From NCBI GenBank assembly GCA_004297235.1, contig SCUR01000209.1:1-5861 (forward strand): a stretch of 5,861 nucleotides of DNA. Reading direction: 5' to 3'. This document shows, piece after piece, positions 4,204-5,861 of the stretch (the first letter of the stretch is position 1; each line of letters opens with the position of its first letter). This stretch comes from Candidatus Manganitrophaceae bacterium (GTDB lineage Bacteria > Nitrospirota > Nitrospiria > SBBL01 > Manganitrophaceae). The notes below the pieces were generated by a model. It saw only the letters and a program-made list of their open reading frames with translations, was not told where the DNA came from and did not search any database. The position numbers were made by a program, and so were the translations under genes.

Positions 4204-5861
4204 TTTTTCCCTCCCATTTCTGCATGATACTCTTGAAGCGTTTTGACCGCCATCCCTTCCTTCTTCAGCGCCTCAATCCCGCGCACCGCCGCCTTGGCCC
4301 CCGCGATGGTGGTGAAGTAAGGAATGCCGTAGTGCAAGACCGTCTGGCGAATCGCATAGGAATCGACCTGCGAAACCTTATCCCCGACCGTGTTGATCAC
4401 CAGATGAATCTCGCGGTTCTTTAATATATCGACCACGTGGGGTCTCCCCTCCTGGACCTTGTTGATCCGCTCGACGGTCATGCCGTGTTGATCGAGGTAC
4501 GCGGCGGTTCCGGCGGTCGCGATCAAGCTGAACCCCAGCTCGGCAAGCCGCTTCGCCGTCGGTAAAATCGCCGGCTTGTCTTTATCTTTGACGCTGATGA
4601 ACACCTTTCCGGAGAGGGGAAGAAAGTTCTCCGCCCCCGCCTCCGCTTTGGCAAAGGCCCGGCCGAAATCGTGGTCGATCCCCATCACCTCTCCGGTCGA
4701 TTTCATCTCGGGCCCGAGAATCGAATCGACGTTCAATCGCTTGAACGGAAAGACCGCCTCCTTCACGGCGATATGGGCGATCGGCCGCGCTTCGAAAACC
4801 CCCTGCTCCCGCAGCGATTTCCCCAAAATCGCTTTCATGGCGATCTTCGCCAAGGGAAGACCGATCGTCTTGCTGACGAAGGGAATCGTTCGAGAACCGC
4901 GCGGATTGACTTCCAAAATGAAAACCTCGCCCTCTTTGACCGCGAATTGAACATTCATCAGCCCGATCACCCCCAGCTCTTTCGCGATGAGGACCGTCTG
5001 CTCCCGGATCGTCTCCAGGATCGCCGGGTCGAGCGAGAACGGCGGCAGCGAGCAGGCGGAATCGCCCGAATGAACCCCCGCTTCCTCGATGTGCTCCATG
5101 ACCCCGCCGACGAAAACCTCCCGGCCGTCGCCGACCGCATCGACATCGATCTCCACCGCATCTTCGAGGTATTTGTCGATCAGGACCGGATGCTGCGGCG
5201 ACGCTTCCACCGCATGAGTCATGTATTTCCGCAGACTCTCTTGATCGTAGATCACCTCCATCGCCCGCCCGCCGAGGACGTACGACGGCCGGACCATCAC
5301 CGGGTAGCCGATCTCCCCCGCCGCCTTCAGCGCTTCGGGATAAGATCGAGCGAGCCCGCTCTGCGGCTGCTTCAACCCGAGCTTCTCCAGCAGCACCTTG
5401 AACCGCTCCCGGTCTTCGGCCCGGTCGATCGCATCGGAGGAGGTCCCCAAGATCCGGACGCCTTCTTTTTCGAGCGGGACGGCGAGCTTCAACGGAGTCT
5501 GTCCGCCGAACTGAACCACCACCCCTTCGGCCCCTTCCCGCCGGACGATGTGCAGCACATCTTCCAGCGTCAGCGGCTCGAAGTAGAGCCGGTCGGAGGT
5601 ATCGTAATCGGTGCTGACCGTCTCCGGATTGCAGTTGACCATGATGCTCTCATAGCCGATCTCTTTGAGCGCCGCGACGGCGTGGACGCAGCAGTAGTCG
5701 AACTCGATCCCTTGCCCGATCCGGTTGGGACCGCTTCCGAGGATGATCACTTTTTTCCGATCGGTCGGCGTCGCCTCGCATTCCCGCTCATAGGTGGAGT
5801 AGAAGTAGGGGGTATAGGCCTCGAACTCGGCCCCGCAGGTGTCGACCCGCTTGTAGACCGG
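4200..5861 (-). CDS. carB: Carbamoyl-phosphate synthase large subunit, C-terminal half (5' end outside window)
   Basis: 553 residues are visible, beginning in the frame PVYKRVDTC at the right edge; the Met at 5750 is internal, not the start. CarB uses ammonia from the CarA glutaminase, bicarbonate and two ATP to make carbamoyl phosphate for pyrimidines and arginine. The visible part covers the end of the oligomerisation domain, the second ATP-grasp (carbamoyl phosphate) half and the MGS-like allosteric domain. Landmarks, counted from the edge: ILGSGPNRIGQGIEFDY (40-56), NCNPETVSTDYDTSDRLYFE (76-95), VVQFGGQTP (115-123), the ATP-grasp motif EVNPRGSRT (317-325), and the allosteric domain from about 416. 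Counterparts of the E. coli ornithine ligands E783, D791 and E892 (here E259, D267, E368) and of the UMP/IMP-site residues K954, T974, T977, K993 and N1015 (here K429, T449, T452, K468, N490) appear conserved, so feedback control by nucleotides and activation by ornithine are plausible. The visible start corresponds to about residue 525 of E. coli CarB. It is the first visible gene of the operon. Confidence 0.98.
   Translation of the reverse strand, partial: PVYKRVDTCGAEFEAYTPYFYSTYERECEATPTDRKKVIILGSGPNRIGQGIEFDYCCVHAVAALKEIGYESIMVNCNPETVSTDYDTSDRLYFEPLTLEDVLHIVRREGAEGVVVQFGGQTPLKLAVPLEKEGVRILGTSSDAIDRAEDRERFKVLLEKLGLKQPQSGLARSYPEALKAAGEIGYPVMVRPSYVLGGRAMEVIYDQESLRKYMTHAVEASPQHPVLIDKYLEDAVEIDVDAVGDGREVFVGGVMEHIEEAGVHSGDSACSLPPFSLDPAILETIREQTVLIAKELGVIGLMNVQFAVKEGEVFILEVNPRGSRTIPFVSKTIGLPLAKIAMKAILGKSLREQGVFEARPIAHIAVKEAVFPFKRLNVDSILGPEMKSTGEVMGIDHDFGRAFAKAEAGAENFLPLSGKVFISVKDKDKPAILPTAKRLAELGFSLIATAGTAAYLDQHGMTVERINKVQEGRPHVVDILKNREIHLVINTVGDKVSQVDSYAIRQTVLHYGIPYFTTIAGAKAAVRGIEALKKEGMAVKTLQEYHAEMGGKK
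4209..4215 (-). promoter_or_regulatory. Ribosome binding site deciding the greA GTG start
   Basis: GGGAGGG on the minus strand inside the last codons of carB, five A residues before the GTG at 4203. The spacing is good for GTG and poor for the next in-frame ATG (4191). Confidence 0.7.

Noticed and set aside
5748..5750. Met at 5750 as the start of carB
   Set aside because: The frame continues upstream to the window edge with well conserved CarB sequence (PVYKRVDTC, then YSTYE), so the gene is cut by the edge.

Overview
The window looks like ordinary chromosome from a Gram-negative, moderately GC-rich bacterium. The gene set (carB-greA-SAM hydroxide adenosyltransferase on one strand; a DUF4388/PATAN protein beside a membrane zinc-ribbon protein on the other) is of the kind found in Nitrospirota and deltaproteobacterial (Geobacter-like) genomes. 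That assignment is an inference from gene content and protein style, not from a marker gene. No mobile element, CRISPR array, tRNA or rRNA is visible.

Left part, plus strand (1-1640): two tightly overlapping genes. The first enters from the left edge and encodes the C-terminal part of a membrane protein with three CxxC pairs. The second is a complete 381-residue DUF4388 protein with a cytoplasmic PATAN-like half, an acidic linker, a winged-helix-like segment, one membrane helix and a short pseudopilin-like tail. They probably act together at the inner membrane.

Positions 1641-1987 are a 347-base non-coding stretch without a convincing RNA gene. It is followed by a plus-strand gene (1988-2569) for a 193-residue coiled-coil protein ending in a TrkA-C (RCK-C) ligand-binding domain, with no RCK-N domain and no membrane channel.

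Right part, minus strand (5861 down to 2557): an apparent operon of carB (C-terminal half only, runs off the right edge), greA (4-base overlap with carB), a SAM hydroxide adenosyltransferase of the DUF62/fluorinase superfamily, and a 91-residue membrane-anchored protein with a SHOCT-like tail. The operon ends convergently, overlapping the RCK-C gene by 13 bases.

The most unusual signal is a long imperfect inverted repeat (3644-3729) between greA and the SAM hydrolase gene. In the minus-strand mRNA it folds so that 28 of the 29 bases of the shorter arm are paired, and three of four DNA mismatches become G-U pairs. It buries the only usable start codon of the SAM hydrolase gene. It also encodes a basic, low-complexity N-terminal tail and contains an A7 run. 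This could be a translational switch or a REP/MITE-like insertion that has become the 5' end of the gene.
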